Source: Nocardioides sp. W7 (GTDB lineage Bacteria; Actinomycetota; Actinomycetes; Propionibacteriales; Nocardioidaceae). Taken from it: a stretch of 64,000 bases of DNA. The notes under the pieces were generated by a model that saw only the letters and a program-made list of their open reading frames with translations, was not told where the DNA came from and made no database searches. This document shows positions 9,574-19,121 of this stretch, piece by piece. Where the stretch lies: assembly GCF_022919075.1 (NCBI RefSeq), contig NZ_CP095078.1, forward strand, positions 62,001 to 126,000. The letters run 5' to 3'. Numbering within the stretch: position 1 is the stretch's first letter; the number at the start of each line of letters is the position of its first letter. The position numbers and the translations under genes are program-made.

Positions 9574-9992
9574 CAGAATTCACCTGCCTCACGGGTGATG
9601 AACCGGCACTTCATGGGGAGCTTGTGCATCGCGCGGCGCATGGCCTCGCGGGCAGTGACCTCGTCCACGCCGGAAAGTTCGAACATGACACGGCCGGGCT
9701 TGACGTTCGCGACCCACCACTCGGGCGAGCCCTTACCGGAACCCATCCGGGTCTCGGCGGGCTTCTTGGTCAGCGGGCGGTCGGGGTAGATGTTGATCCA
9801 CACCTTGCCGCCACGCTTGATGTGGCGGGTCATCGCGATACGCGCCGACTCGATCTGGCGGTTGGTCACGTAGTGACCCTCGAGCGCCTGGATGCCGAAG
9901 TCGCCGAAGGCGAGCTTCGTGCCACCCTTGGCAGCACCGGTCCGCTTGGGGTGGTGCTGCTTGCGGTGCTTGACACGACGGGGCATCAGCAT
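9573..9992 (-). CDS. rplP: 50S ribosomal protein L16
   Basis: 139 residues, [19 protein letters not shown] onwards. Of the two ATGs at the front, the outer one (9992) is 8 nt from AGGAGG and gives the usual MLxPRR start, so it was chosen. L16 organises the A-site tRNA region of the 50S subunit. Confidence 0.97.
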   Translation of the reverse strand: MLMPRRVKHRKQHHPKRTGAAKGGTKLAFGDFGIQALEGHYVTNRQIESARIAMTRHIKRGGKVWINIYPDRPLTKKPAETRMGSGKGSPEWWVANVKPGRVMFELSGVDEVTAREAMRRAMHKLPMKCRFITREAGEF

Positions 9993-9995
9993 GGG

Positions 9996-10823
9996 TCAGC
10001 CCTCCTGGGGGGTCTCGGCCGGAGCAGCAGCGGCTTCGGCCGGTGCGTCGGCGGCGGGGGCGCCGTCGCGGTCCGAGCGCGTCGGCCGGTCGCCGCGGGT
10101 CCCGCGGGTCGGTCGGTCGCTCCCGCGCTGCGGGCGGCTGCCGCCGCGACCGGGGACACCGGCGCGCGCAGCGGCCTGGGCCTGACGCTCGGCACGGGTG
10201 CCGGCGACCTCGCCCTTGTAGATCCAGACCTTCACGCCGATGCGGCCGAAGGTCGTCTTGGCCTCGTAGAAGCCGTAGTCGATGTCCGCACGCAGGGTGT
10301 GCAGCGGCACGCGACCCTCGCGGTAGAACTCGGTACGCGACATCTCGGCGCCGTTGAGGCGGCCGGAGCACTGGATCCGGATGCCCTTGGCACCGGAGCG
10401 CATCGAGGTCTGCATGGCCTTGCGCATCGCGCGGCGGAACTGAACCCGGCCGGCGAGCTGCTCGGCGACACCCTGGGCGACCAGCTGCGCGTCGATCTCG
10501 GGGTTCTTGACCTCGAGGATGTTCAGCTGCACCTGCTTGCCGGTGAGCTTCTCCAGCTCGGTGCGGATCCGGTCGGCCTCGGCGCCGCGGCGACCGATGA
10601 CGATGCCGGGACGCGCGGTGTGGATGTCGACGCGGACCCGCTCGCGGGTGCGCTCGATCTCCACCTTCGAGATGCCGGCCCGCTCCATGCCCTTGCCGAG
10701 AAGCTTGCGGATCGCGACGTCCTCGCCGACGTAGGCCTTGTAGAGCTTGTCGGCGTACCACCGCGACTTGTGATCGGTGGAGATGCCGAGGCGGAACCCG
10801 TTCGGGTTGATCTTCTGGCCCAT
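9996..10823 (-). CDS. rpsC: 30S ribosomal protein S3
   Basis: 275 residues. The N-terminal KH domain has [20 protein letters not shown], and a C-terminal S3 domain follows. From about residue 205 there is a long low-complexity tail rich in Gly/Arg/Asp and then Ala/Pro/Glu, as is common in actinobacteria. S3 lines the mRNA entry tunnel. It overlaps rplV by one base. Confidence 0.97.
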   Translation of the reverse strand: MGQKINPNGFRLGISTDHKSRWYADKLYKAYVGEDVAIRKLLGKGMERAGISKVEIERTRERVRVDIHTARPGIVIGRRGAEADRIRTELEKLTGKQVQLNILEVKNPEIDAQLVAQGVAEQLAGRVQFRRAMRKAMQTSMRSGAKGIRIQCSGRLNGAEMSRTEFYREGRVPLHTLRADIDYGFYEAKTTFGRIGVKVWIYKGEVAGTRAERQAQAAARAGVPGRGGSRPQRGSDRPTRGTRGDRPTRSDRDGAPAADAPAEAAAAPAETPQEG

Positions 10824-11248
10824 CAGGCCTTCCGTCCCTTCTTCTCAGCGACCACGGTCGCCGGCTGCACCACCAGCGTGATGTGGCTGGTGCGCTTGTT
10901 GATGCGGGTCGCGCGGCCCTGGGCCCGGGGGCGCCAGCGCTTCATCGTCGGACCCTCGTCGACCCGGGCGACGGAGACGACCAGGTCGCCGCCGTCGAGG
11001 CCCTCGGTCGTCGTCGCGTTGGCGACGGCGCTCTCCAGGACCTTGTAGACGGTCTCGGAGGCCGCCTGCGGCGCGAACTGCAGGAGCGAGAGGGCCTGGT
11101 CCACGGGCATGCCGCGGACCATGTCGACGACGCGACGGGCCTTCATGGGGGTGATCCGCACGAAGCGGGCGGTCGCGAAGGAACCCGGCTCGTCACCGAG
11201 CAGCGACTCGCGGCGGGCGCTGGTGCGCTGGCGCTCAGTGGTGCTCAT
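10823..11248 (-). CDS. rplV: 50S ribosomal protein L22
   Basis: 141 residues. The conserved core runs from [20 protein letters not shown] to the [20 protein letters not shown] end, which forms the exit-tunnel hairpin near the macrolide site. The first 27 or so residues are a variable extension. The start overlaps the rpsS stop by 4 nt. Confidence 0.96.
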   Translation of the reverse strand: MSTTERQRTSARRESLLGDEPGSFATARFVRITPMKARRVVDMVRGMPVDQALSLLQFAPQAASETVYKVLESAVANATTTEGLDGGDLVVSVARVDEGPTMKRWRPRAQGRATRINKRTSHITLVVQPATVVAEKKGRKA

Positions 11249-11526
11249 CGGCGACGTCCCTTCCGGTCTTCCTTCACGTGCCCGCGGTACGTGCGGGTGG
11301 GGGCGAACTCGCCCAGCTTGTGGCCGACCATCGAGTCGCTCACGAAGACCGGGACGTGCTTGCGGCCGTCGTGCACGGCGATGGTGTGACCGATCATGTC
11401 CGGCACGATCATCGAACGGCGCGACCAGGTCTTGATGACGTTGTGGGAGCCCTTGGCGTTCTCCGCGTCCACCTTCTTCTGGAGGTGGTCGTCGACGAAC
11501 GGGCCCTTCTTCAGGCTGCGAGGCAT
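11245..11526 (-). CDS. rpsS: 30S ribosomal protein S19
   Basis: 93 residues, [20 protein letters not shown] onwards. The start is fixed at 11526. A longer open frame upstream is not S19-like. The protein binds at the 30S head and contacts the A- and P-site tRNAs with its C-terminal tail. Confidence 0.97.
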   Translation of the reverse strand: MPRSLKKGPFVDDHLQKKVDAENAKGSHNVIKTWSRRSMIVPDMIGHTIAVHDGRKHVPVFVSDSMVGHKLGEFAPTRTYRGHVKEDRKGRRR

Positions 11527-11542
11527 CTGTCTGTCTTCCCTA

Positions 11543-12379
11543 TCAGCGCTTGTTCTTGCCGGACTTGCGACGGCGAATGATCTGGGAGTCGCTGGCCTTG
11601 CGCTTGCGCGTACGGCCCTCGGGCTTGCCCCAGGGGGACACCGGGTGACGACCACCCGAGGTCTTGCCCTCGCCACCACCGTGCGGGTGGTCGACCGGGT
11701 TCATGACGACACCGCGGACGGTCGGGCGCTTGCCCTTCCAGCGCATCCGGCCGGCCTTGCCCCAGTTGATGTTCGACTGCTCGGCGTTGCCGACCTCGCC
11801 GATCGTGGCGCGGCAGCGCACGTCGACGAAGCGCATCTCGCCCGAGGGCAGACGCAGCGTCGCGCGGCTGCCCTCACGGGCGACCAGCTGGGCGCTGTTG
11901 CCGGCCGAGCGGGCCATCTTGGCCCCGCCGCCCGGACGCAGCTCCACGCAGTGGATCGTCGAACCGACGGGGATGTTGCGCAGCGGCAGGTTGTTGCCCG
12001 GCTTGATGTCGGCGTTGGGGCCCGACTCGACCGGCGTGCCCTGCTCCAGGCCCTTCGGCGCGACGATGTAGCGCTTCTCGCCGTCGGCGTAGTGCAGGAG
12101 CGCGATGCGCGCAGTGCGGTTGGGGTCGTACTCGATGTGAGCGACCTTGGCCGGAACGCCGTCCTTGTCGTAGCGACGGAAGTCGATGATGCGGTAGGCA
12201 CGCTTGTGACCGCCGCCCTGGTGCCGGGTGGTGATCCGGCCCTGGTTGTTGCGGCCGCCCTTCTTGGGCAGCGGACGCGTCAGCGACTTCTCCGGCGTGG
12301 TCCGGGTGATCTCGACGAAGTCGGCCACCGAGGAGCCACGACGGCCCGGGGTGGTCGGCTTGTACTTGCGGATAGCCAT
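11543..12379 (-). CDS. rplB: 50S ribosomal protein L2
   Basis: 278 residues with the L2 hallmark [20 protein letters not shown] near the C-terminus. It contains the His needed for peptidyl-transferase-centre function. The C-terminal tail [10 protein letters not shown] is strongly basic. Confidence 0.98.
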   Translation of the reverse strand: MAIRKYKPTTPGRRGSSVADFVEITRTTPEKSLTRPLPKKGGRNNQGRITTRHQGGGHKRAYRIIDFRRYDKDGVPAKVAHIEYDPNRTARIALLHYADGEKRYIVAPKGLEQGTPVESGPNADIKPGNNLPLRNIPVGSTIHCVELRPGGGAKMARSAGNSAQLVAREGSRATLRLPSGEMRFVDVRCRATIGEVGNAEQSNINWGKAGRMRWKGKRPTVRGVVMNPVDHPHGGGEGKTSGGRHPVSPWGKPEGRTRKRKASDSQIIRRRKSGKNKR

Positions 12380-12408
12380 ATCTGTATTTCCTCGTTATCC
12401 AGGCCCGG

Positions 12409-12714
12409 TCAGGAGACCGGACCTCCGAAGATGTCGATGCGGTGGCCCTCGGAGAGAGAGACGATCGCGCGCTTGGTGTCCTTGCGCTTGCCCAGGCCGT
12501 TCTTGGTCCGCCGCGTCTTGCCCTTGCGGTTGATCGTGTTGACCGAGGTGACCTTGACCCCGAAGACCTTCTCGACCGCGATCTTGATCTCGGTCTTGTT
12601 GGCGTCCGGACGCACGATGAACGTGTACTTGTTGGCGTCGAGGAGGCTGTAGCTCTTCTCGGACACGACCGGCGCGATCAGGATGTCGCGGTGGTCCTTG
12701 TGCAGGGTGCTCAC
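12409..12714 (-). CDS. rplW: 50S ribosomal protein L23
   Basis: 101 residues with [20 protein letters not shown] at the N-terminal side. This is the docking protein at the exit tunnel for trigger factor and SRP. The start overlaps the rplD stop by 4 nt. The gap to rplB is 29 nt. Confidence 0.96.
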   Translation of the reverse strand: MSTLHKDHRDILIAPVVSEKSYSLLDANKYTFIVRPDANKTEIKIAVEKVFGVKVTSVNTINRKGKTRRTKNGLGKRKDTKRAIVSLSEGHRIDIFGGPVS

Positions 12715-13337
12715 TTGGAGGCCTCCTTGGCGGTGCCGCTCACGAACGCGTCGTACGCGCCCTTGCTGAAGACGATGTCGTCAGCCGCGAGCACGTCGTA
12801 CGTGTTCAGCTGGTCGACAGCCACCAGGTGAACCTCCTGCGCGTTGCGCAGCGAGAGCCAGGCGACGGTGTCGGCGCGCTCCAGAACGATCAGGAAGTTC
12901 GTCCGGTCGGCGAGAGCGGCCAGCGAGGCCAGGGCGGCCTTCGTCGACGGCGACTCACCTGCGACGAGGCCGTCCACGACGTGGATGCGCTCGTTGCGGG
13001 CCCGGTCGGAGAGGGCACCGCGCAGGGCGGCGGCCTTCATCTTCTTGGGGGTGCGCTGGTCGTAGTTGCGCGGCTGCGGGCCGTGGACGACGCCACCGCC
13101 GGCGAACTGCGGCGCGCGGGTCGAGCCCTGACGGGCGCGGCCGGTGCCCTTCTGCTTGTAAGGCTTGCGTCCACCACCGCGCACCTCGGCGCGCGTCTTG
13201 GTGGAGTGCGTGCCCTGACGAGCAGCGGCCTGCTGGGCCACGACGACCTGGTGGATCAGCGGCACGTTGACGGCCACGTCGAAGATCTCGGCGGGCAGTT
13301 CGACCTTGACGGTCTTCGCGGTGCTCTTGGTAGCCAT
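12711..13337 (-). CDS. rplD: 50S ribosomal protein L4
   Basis: 208 residues. The extended exit-tunnel loop reads [20 protein letters not shown]. In E. coli L4 represses its own S10 operon through the leader RNA. The long rpsJ leader here leaves room for leader-based control, but by an unknown mechanism. It is two nt after rplC. Confidence 0.96.
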   Translation of the reverse strand: MATKSTAKTVKVELPAEIFDVAVNVPLIHQVVVAQQAAARQGTHSTKTRAEVRGGGRKPYKQKGTGRARQGSTRAPQFAGGGVVHGPQPRNYDQRTPKKMKAAALRGALSDRARNERIHVVDGLVAGESPSTKAALASLAALADRTNFLIVLERADTVAWLSLRNAQEVHLVAVDQLNTYDVLAADDIVFSKGAYDAFVSGTAKEASK

Positions 13338-13339
13338 GC

Positions 13340-13999
13340 TCAGGCCTCCTGAGTCTTCTTGGCGGCCGAGCGCAGGACCACGAGACCACCCTTAGGGCCG
13401 GGAACGGCACCCTTGAGGAGGATCAGGCCCTTCTCGACGTCGACGGCGTGCACGGTGATGTTCTGGGTGGTGACGGTGTCGCTACCCATCCGACCGGCCA
13501 TGCGAGTGCCCTTGAAAACACGGCCCGGCGTGGCGCAGGCGCCGATCGACCCGGGCTTGCGGTGGTTGCGGTGGGCGCCGTGGGAGGCGGAGACGCCATG
13601 GAAGCCGTGCAGCTTCATGACGCCGGCGAAGCCCTTGCCCTTGCTGGTGCCGGTCACGTCGATCTCCTCGCCAGCGGCGAAGGTGTCGACGGGCAGCTCC
13701 TGGCCCACGGTGAACTCGGTCGCCGACGTCGTGCGGATCTCGACGACGTGGCGGCGCGGAGTGGTGCCGGCCTTCTCGAAGTGACCGGCCCGCGGCTTGT
13801 TCACCTTGCGGCCCTCGATCTCACCGAAGCCGACCTGGATGGCGTTGTAGCCGTCCACCTCGGGGGTGCGGACCTGGGTCACGACATTGGTGGCGGCGGC
13901 GATCACGGTCACCGGGACGATGCGGTTGTTCTCGTCCCACAGTTGGGTCATGCCGAGCTTGGTGCCCAGCAGCCCCTTCACGTTGCGTTCGAAAGTCAT
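13340..13999 (-). CDS. rplC: 50S ribosomal protein L3
   Basis: 219 residues. It starts [20 protein letters not shown] and has the central [20 protein letters not shown] extension that reaches the peptidyl-transferase centre, with the conserved Gln-methylation-type region replaced as usual in actinobacteria. The spacing to rpsJ is 11 nt. Confidence 0.97.
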   Translation of the reverse strand: MTFERNVKGLLGTKLGMTQLWDENNRIVPVTVIAAATNVVTQVRTPEVDGYNAIQVGFGEIEGRKVNKPRAGHFEKAGTTPRRHVVEIRTTSATEFTVGQELPVDTFAAGEEIDVTGTSKGKGFAGVMKLHGFHGVSASHGAHRNHRKPGSIGACATPGRVFKGTRMAGRMGSDTVTTQNITVHAVDVEKGLILLKGAVPGPKGGLVVLRSAAKKTQEA

Positions 14000-14010
14000 G
14001 TCCTCAGACC

Positions 14011-14319
14011 TCAGAGCTTGATCTCGATGTCGACGCCGGCAGGCAGGTCGAGCCGCATGAGCGAGTCGACGGTCTTCGGCGTGGGGTCGATGATGTCGAT
14101 GAGGCGCTTGTGGGTGCGCATCTCGAAGTGCTCGCGGGAGTCCTTGTACTTGTGGGGCGAGCGGATGACGCAGTACACGTTCTTCTCGGTCGGCAGCGGC
14201 ACCGGGCCGGCGACCTTGGCACCCGTGCGGGTGACCGTGTCCACGATCTTGCGCGCCGAGGTGTCGATCACCTCGTGGTCATAGGCCTTGAGCCTGATGC
14301 GGATCTTCTGTCCCGCCAT
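14011..14319 (-). CDS. rpsJ: 30S ribosomal protein S10 (NusE)
   Basis: 102 residues, [20 protein letters not shown] onwards, with [20 protein letters not shown] in the loop that enters the 30S head. It is the first gene of the 21-gene block and also acts in NusB/boxA antitermination. It is preceded by a leader of about 320 nt that carries the motif also found before rpsL. Confidence 0.98.
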   Translation of the reverse strand: MAGQKIRIRLKAYDHEVIDTSARKIVDTVTRTGAKVAGPVPLPTEKNVYCVIRSPHKYKDSREHFEMRTHKRLIDIIDPTPKTVDSLMRLDLPAGVDIEIKL

Positions 14320-14418
14320 AGGTCTCTCTCGTCCTTACTTCTCAGCTGCCGCGTGCGTGTCCAGGACGTCCTCCGGCTGAGTAGGTCCCGCCCTGTTGCT
14401 CACCACCCTCACTCCGAC

Positions 14419-14439
14419 CCCCGCGGTCGGGCGTGTCGC
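14419..14439 (-). promoter_or_regulatory. leader motif shared with the str operon (rpsJ copy)
   Basis: The 21 nt here match positions 29431-29451 with one mismatch. The exact 15-nt core on the plus strand is GGTCGGGCGTGTCGC. Its distance from the rpsJ start is 100 nt. On the RNA strand CCGACC at the motif can pair with GGTCGG just after it, forming a small hairpin. No protein is encoded here. It lies in the 14320-14648 leader, which otherwise shows no gene. Confidence 0.6.
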
Positions 14440-14624
14440 GGCCCGGAGGCGCAACACAGGACCAGGATCCTGAGCTTGGTTCGTGTGGCTCCCGACGGTT
14501 CGTCGAGATATCGGGTCTCCCCTCTGCATCACTGCAGAGCCGGTGCGGACGCACACCTGACCACCGAAGATCTCCAAAATGGAGAGGGAGACGCGATTCA
14601 GGAGTCAAGATGTGCCGCACCCCG

Positions 14625-14653
14625 GTGACCCACCGGAGCAACCGGACTATCTT
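14625..14653 (+). promoter_or_regulatory. candidate promoter for the CMD-family gene
   Basis: GTGACC (14625-14630), a 17-nt spacer and TATCTT (14648-14653) read towards the gene at 14731. TATCTT is the reverse complement of AAGATA in the opposing S10 promoter. The two polymerase sites therefore overlap and should exclude each other. Confidence 0.45.
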
Positions 14654-14677
14654 GGCAGACATCGCAGGCAGCGCCAA
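14649..14677 (-). promoter_or_regulatory. candidate S10-operon promoter
   Basis: TTGGCG (14677-14672), a 17-nt spacer and CAAGAT (14654-14649) make a good sigma-70-type pair reading towards rpsJ. It would give a leader of roughly 320 nt. Its -10 overlaps the -10 of the divergent promoter at 14625-14653. Confidence 0.5.
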
Positions 14678-14730
14678 ATCCAGCGGCGCACGTCGCTGAC
14701 CACGGCCCACACGACGACGAAAGTGACCCG

Positions 14731-15222
14731 ATGATCATCGACATTCCCGAGGGCGCGGACCCGATCATGCACGTGTGGGGCCGGATGGTCCCCGGCATCG
14801 GACCGGCCGCGGCGGCGTTCTCGCAGAGCGTCTACGAGCACGGCACCCTCGAGCTGACGGCCTTCGAGGCCGCCCGGCTCCGCATCGCCCAGATCAACGG
14901 CTGCCTGTTCTGCCAGGACTGGCGCACCGAGCGCGACGGCGTCAAGGTCGAGGACGGCTTCGCCGACGCGGTCAGCGCCTGGCGCACCAGCCCCGCCCTC
15001 GACGAACGGGCCCGGCTCGCCGCCGAGTACGCCGAGCGGTACGCGCTCGACCACCACGGACTCGATGACGACTTCTGGACCCGGATGAAGGCCGCCTACA
15101 CCGACCCCGAGATCGTCGAGCTGTCGATGTGCCTCGGGTCGTGGATCGCCTTCGGCCGGCTCAACCGGGTGCTCGGTCTCGATGAGGCCTGCGTGCTGCC
15201 CGACCACCTGTCGCGGCGCTGA
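14731..15222 (+). CDS. carboxymuconolactone decarboxylase (CMD)/AhpD-like protein
   Basis: 163 residues. The CxxC pair C58-C61 (NGCLFCQDWR) sits in the helix that carries the redox or catalytic site of AhpD-like CMD proteins, and a downstream helix reads MCLGSWIAFGRLNRVLGL. Such proteins act as alkylhydroperoxidase partners or have unknown roles. The substrate cannot be inferred. It is transcribed divergently from the S10 operon and there is no ahpC next to it. Confidence 0.85.
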   Translation: MIIDIPEGADPIMHVWGRMVPGIGPAAAAFSQSVYEHGTLELTAFEAARLRIAQINGCLFCQDWRTERDGVKVEDGFADAVSAWRTSPALDERARLAAEYAERYALDHHGLDDDFWTRMKAAYTDPEIVELSMCLGSWIAFGRLNRVLGLDEACVLPDHLSRR

Positions 15223-15290
15223 CCCCGGGATCGGGCCCGCCTGACAGGATGGGCGCGCCGGGGCGGGATCTGAGCGGGACGGGAGAGCAG

Positions 15291-16397
15291 ATGTCGGGCT
15301 ACGAGGGCTATCCCCCGCCGGGGTCTCCGCCGCCGTCGCCGTCACCGCCGCCACCGGGGTGGCAGCAGCCGCCGCCCGGGTGGCAGCAGCCGCCGGCGTA
15401 CCAGCCCTTCCCCGGGCCGGCGCCCGGCATGCTCGGCGCGGCGCACAAACCGGGCGCGATCCCGCTGCGCCCGCTCGGCCTCGGCGACCTGTACGACGGC
15501 GCGTTCCGGATCATCCGCTACAACCCGAAGGCCACCGCGGGCGTGGCCGTGCTGGTCACGGCGGCCAGCACGGTGCTGACCCTGCTGACGGTCGCCGGGC
15601 TGCTGGCGCTCGGCGCGGAGTTCACCCAGACCGCCGACTTCTCCGAGAGCGACAGCCTCTCGGTGAGCGACGTCTTCGGCGGCGGGGCCGCGCTGTTCTC
15701 CACCCTCGTCCTGCCCACGCTGCTGCAGTTCCTCGGCACCCTGCTGGTCTCCGGGATGGTCGTCCACGTCGTGATGGCCGCGGCGGTCGGACGGCGGCTC
15801 GCGATCGGGGAGGCGTGGCGGGCCACGCACGGGAAGCGCTGGCGGCTGATCGGCCTCACCCTGCTGCTCGGGCTGCTCACCATGCTGCTGGTCGCGGCGT
15901 ACGTCGTCCTGTTCGCGGTCGTCATCGTGGTGATCGACGACCTGCTCGTCGGCGTCGTCTTCGGCCTGGTGACGGTGCCGCTGTTCGTGGCCGGACTGTG
16001 CTGGTTCTGGGTGCGGGTGTACTACCTGCCGGTGCCCGTCCTGATGCTGGAGGACGTCGGCGTCCTCGGCGCGATCCGTCGCGGCTACGGGCTGACCCGC
16101 CGGGCCTTCTGGCGCACCTTCGGGATCGCGCTGCTCACCCTGCTGCTGCAGTTGGTGGCGGCGTCGCTGTTGAGCGTGCCCTTCGCCATCGCCGGCGAGG
16201 TTCTCGTGTCCTTCGTGGACGGGTCGGCCGGGGTGCTGGGGCTGGAGGCCATGACCGGTCTCGGCACCATCGTCGCGTCGGCCTTCGTCACCCCGTTCGT
16301 GGCCGCGGTCACGGCCCTGCAGTACATCGACCTGCGGATGCGCAAGGAGGCCTTCGACGTCGAGCTGCTGACGAGGGCAGGGATCATCGAGTCGTGA
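15291..16397 (+). CDS. Pro-rich multi-pass membrane protein (GDPD membrane-domain-like), first gene of MoxR locus
   Basis: 368 residues when started at the ATG at 15291, which follows GGGAGAG. The first 45 residues are a Pro/Gly/Gln tail with two GWQQPP repeats. After KPGAIPLRPLGLGDLYDGAF come about six membrane segments. This arrangement resembles the membrane domain of glycerophosphodiester phosphodiesterase-like proteins, without the catalytic domain. It overlaps the next gene by 4 nt (GTGA), so it belongs to the same operon. Function is unknown. Confidence 0.8.
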   Translation: MSGYEGYPPPGSPPPSPSPPPPGWQQPPPGWQQPPAYQPFPGPAPGMLGAAHKPGAIPLRPLGLGDLYDGAFRIIRYNPKATAGVAVLVTAASTVLTLLTVAGLLALGAEFTQTADFSESDSLSVSDVFGGGAALFSTLVLPTLLQFLGTLLVSGMVVHVVMAAAVGRRLAIGEAWRATHGKRWRLIGLTLLLGLLTMLLVAAYVVLFAVVIVVIDDLLVGVVFGLVTVPLFVAGLCWFWVRVYYLPVPVLMLEDVGVLGAIRRGYGLTRRAFWRTFGIALLTLLLQLVAASLLSVPFAIAGEVLVSFVDGSAGVLGLEAMTGLGTIVASAFVTPFVAAVTALQYIDLRMRKEAFDVELLTRAGIIES

Positions 16398-17014
16398 GCC
16401 CGCTGCTCCCGGCATGGCTCGCGGACCCGCCCCTGGTCCCCTCCCCCGACGACGCCCGCTCCCGGGTGCGCCGGGAGCTGCTGAAACCGGAGTACCACGA
16501 CCAGGACGTGCTCGGGCGCTTCGCCACCTGGGTCGGGCGGTGGCTGGACCGCACCCTCGGCGCCGCCGAGGGCATCGCGCCGCTCAGCGCCGCCGCCGCG
16601 ATCCTCGTCGCGGTGGTACTCGTGGTCGGCATCGGGATGCTGCTCTCGCGGTTCCGGTCCGTGCCGCGGGCTCCGGAGGCGGGCGGCGTCCTCACCGAGG
16701 AGGTCGTCACCGCGGCCGAGCTCCGGCAGCGGGCCCGGGCCGCCCTGGCCGAGGAGCGCTACGAGGACGCTGTCGTCGAGGGCTTCCGGGCCCTCACCGT
16801 CGCGCAGGTCGAGCGTGGCCGCCTCGAGGACCGGCCCGGCGCGACCGCGCACGAGGTCGCCGCCGCGCTGGCGGCCGACCACCCCGGGCTGCGCGACCGG
16901 GTCGCTGCGTGCGCGCTCCTCTTCGATCTCGTCCGGTACGGCGAGCGAGCGGCCACCCGCGAGCAGGCGGCCGGCGTACTCGCCCTCGACGACGAGCTGG
17001 TGGGCGTCCGGTGA
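16394..17014 (+). CDS. DUF4129-type membrane protein
   Basis: 206 residues from the GTG at 16394. There is one membrane segment (about 64-86, AAAAILVAVVLVVGIGMLLS) and then a cytosolic helical domain (TAAELRQRARAALAEERYED, then RPGATAHEVAAAL) typical of DUF4129 proteins. Those often lie next to MoxR/DUF58 genes. It overlaps both neighbours by 4 nt. It was identified by pattern, not by a profile search. Confidence 0.8.
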   Translation: MSPLLPAWLADPPLVPSPDDARSRVRRELLKPEYHDQDVLGRFATWVGRWLDRTLGAAEGIAPLSAAAAILVAVVLVVGIGMLLSRFRSVPRAPEAGGVLTEEVVTAAELRQRARAALAEERYEDAVVEGFRALTVAQVERGRLEDRPGATAHEVAAALAADHPGLRDRVAACALLFDLVRYGERAATREQAAGVLALDDELVGVR

Positions 17015-18129
17015 GCACCCTCCTCGCGGCCGGTCGACGACACCGGTCGACCCTGGTGATCGCCGTCGGCCTGCTGATCGCCGTCGCCCTCGTGGTCCTG
17101 CTCCAGGGGCGGGCCCGGACGGTCGAGCCGCTGGACCCCGACAACCCCGGGCCGGAGGGCGCCCGGGCCGTGGCGCGGGTGCTGGCCGACGAGGGGGTCG
17201 AGCTCAGCGTCGCGCGTGGGGCCGACGCCCTGGAGGACGTGGTGGTCGCCGGGGCCACGGTGCTCGTCGCCCGGCCCGAACTGCTCGGCACCTCGACCGT
17301 CGCCCGACTCCTCGACCACGGCTCGGCCGCGACCCGGATCGTCGTCGCCGGCGGGTCGCCGGGCACGGCCGAGGCGTTCGGGATCACCGCGCCGCCTTCG
17401 TCGGTGGACCTCGGGGACGGCCGGGACGCAGGCTGCTCCGATCCGCTGGTGCAGGACCTGAGGATCGTCGTCGACCGCGCGCTGGAGTACCCCGGCAAGG
17501 GTTGCTTCGCCGGACCGGGCGGTGCGCTGCTGGTCGACGGCCCGCGCAACCTGGTGCTGCTGGGCGCCGACGAGGCGCTGACCAACGACCAGGTGCTCCG
17601 GGGCGACAACGCCGCGCTCGCGCTGCGGCTGCTCGGGCAGGACGAGCGGCTGGTCTGGTACGTCCCCGACCTCACCGACCTGACCGGCGACGACGGCGTC
17701 AGCGCCGCGACGCTGGTCCCCCGCTGGATCCGGCCCGGGCTGGTGCTGCTGGTCCTCGTCCTCGGGGCCATGATGCTGTGGCGCGGCCGTCGGCTCGGCC
17801 CGCTCTCCGTCGAACCGCTGCCGGTCGTCGTCACCGCGGCCGAGACCACCCGCAGCCAGGGCCGCCTCTACCGCCGCAGCGGCGACCGGGGGCACGCCGC
17901 GGCAGCGCTGCGGGCCGCGTCGCAGGACCGGCTGGCCGAGCGGCTGGCCCTCGGGGCCGGCGTACCTCTCGAGGAGCTGGTGCGCGCCGTCTCGGCCCGC
18001 ACCGGCAGACCCGAGCACGAGGTGCACGCCCTGCTCTCCCCCGCCGCCGCGGCGCCGGCGCACGACAAGGACCTGATCACCCTGGCCACGACGCTGGCCG
18101 CACTCGAAGAAGAGGTGCCTCTGCAATGA
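17011..18129 (+). CDS. DUF4350-type membrane protein
   Basis: 372 residues from a GTG that overlaps the previous stop. Membrane segment 1 (about residues 15-32) precedes an extracytoplasmic domain (DNPGPEGARAVARVLADEGV) of the GATase-like DUF4350 fold. Membrane segment 2 is near 240-258 (LVLLVLVLGAMMLWRGRRLG), and a cytosolic helical tail follows. The order DUF4129-DUF4350-MoxR-DUF58 is the one recalled for the mycobacterial Rv3690-Rv3693 region. Confidence 0.8.
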   Translation: MSTLLAAGRRHRSTLVIAVGLLIAVALVVLLQGRARTVEPLDPDNPGPEGARAVARVLADEGVELSVARGADALEDVVVAGATVLVARPELLGTSTVARLLDHGSAATRIVVAGGSPGTAEAFGITAPPSSVDLGDGRDAGCSDPLVQDLRIVVDRALEYPGKGCFAGPGGALLVDGPRNLVLLGADEALTNDQVLRGDNAALALRLLGQDERLVWYVPDLTDLTGDDGVSAATLVPRWIRPGLVLLVLVLGAMMLWRGRRLGPLSVEPLPVVVTAAETTRSQGRLYRRSGDRGHAAAALRAASQDRLAERLALGAGVPLEELVRAVSARTGRPEHEVHALLSPAAAAPAHDKDLITLATTLAALEEEVPLQ

Positions 18130-19118
18130 CCGAGCACATGACCGAGACCCCCGCCGGTCCGATCGACGACGCCCGGGTCCGCGAGCGGCTCGTCGCCGTC
18201 CGGACCGAGGTCGCGAAGGCCGTCGTGGGCCAGGACGCGGCGGTGTCGGGGCTGCTCGTCGCGCTGCTGTGCGGTGGCCACGTGCTGATGGAGGGCGTCC
18301 CGGGCACCGCCAAGACGCTGCTGGTGCGCAGCCTGGCGAGCTCGCTCGACGTCGACACCCGGCGGGTGCAGTTCACCCCCGACCTGATGCCCGGCGACAT
18401 CACCGGGTCGATGGTCATCGACTCCCACGCCGGCGAGCTCAGCTTCCGGGGCGGCCCGGTCTTCACCAACCTGCTGATCGCCGACGAGATCAACCGGACC
18501 CCGCCGAAGACCCAGTCGGCGCTGCTGGAGGCGATGGAGGAGGGCCAGGTCTCCGTCGACGGCGTCTCCCACCGGCTCCCGCGCCCGTTCCTGGTCGCGG
18601 CCACCCAGAACCCGGTCGAGTACGAAGGCACCTACCCGCTGCCCGAGGCGCAGCTGGACCGGTTCCTGCTGAAGGTCGTGCTGCCGATCCCGCAGCGGTC
18701 CGAGGAGCTGGAGATCCTGCGCCGGCACGCGGAGGGCTTCGATCCGCGCGACGTCGCGGCGGCCGGGGTCACGGCCGTCGCGGGCCCGGACGACATCGCC
18801 GCGGGCCAAGCCGCCGTACGCCGCGTGCAGGTCTCGCCGGAGGTCGCCGGCTACATCGTCGACATCGCCCGCGCGACCCGCGCGTCGCCGTCGCTCAGCC
18901 TCGGCGTGAGCCCGCGCGGTGCGACGGCGCTACTGCGCGCCGCCCGGGCCTGGGCCTGGCTGACCGGCCGCGACTTCGTGACCCCCGACGACGTCAAGGC
19001 GCTCGCGCACGCCACCCTCGTGCACCGGCTCGCGCTGCGCCCCGAGGCGGAGCTCGAAGGGGTCGACGTCGCCCAGGTCCTGGCCTCCGCGCTCGGCTCC
19101 GTCCCGGTCCCCCGCTAG
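18126..19118 (+). CDS. moxR: MoxR-family AAA+ ATPase
   Basis: 330 residues. Walker A GVPGTAKT is at 57-64 and Walker B LLIADE ends at 121, followed by INRTPPKTQSALLEAMEE with the sensor Asn in VAATQNPVEYEGTYPLPEAQ. MoxR ATPases act as chaperones that assemble or activate partner complexes, often through a DUF58/vWA partner, and that partner follows after 3 nt. The ATG overlaps the DUF4350 stop (ATGA). Confidence 0.95.
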   Translation: MTEHMTETPAGPIDDARVRERLVAVRTEVAKAVVGQDAAVSGLLVALLCGGHVLMEGVPGTAKTLLVRSLASSLDVDTRRVQFTPDLMPGDITGSMVIDSHAGELSFRGGPVFTNLLIADEINRTPPKTQSALLEAMEEGQVSVDGVSHRLPRPFLVAATQNPVEYEGTYPLPEAQLDRFLLKVVLPIPQRSEELEILRRHAEGFDPRDVAAAGVTAVAGPDDIAAGQAAVRRVQVSPEVAGYIVDIARATRASPSLSLGVSPRGATALLRAARAWAWLTGRDFVTPDDVKALAHATLVHRLALRPEAELEGVDVAQVLASALGSVPVPR

Positions 19119-19121
19119 CGC

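Noticed and set aside
15308..15514. Short minus-strand Gly-rich open frame opposite the first MoxR-locus gene
   Set aside because: It is the mirror of a Pro-rich repeat tail and has no start context.
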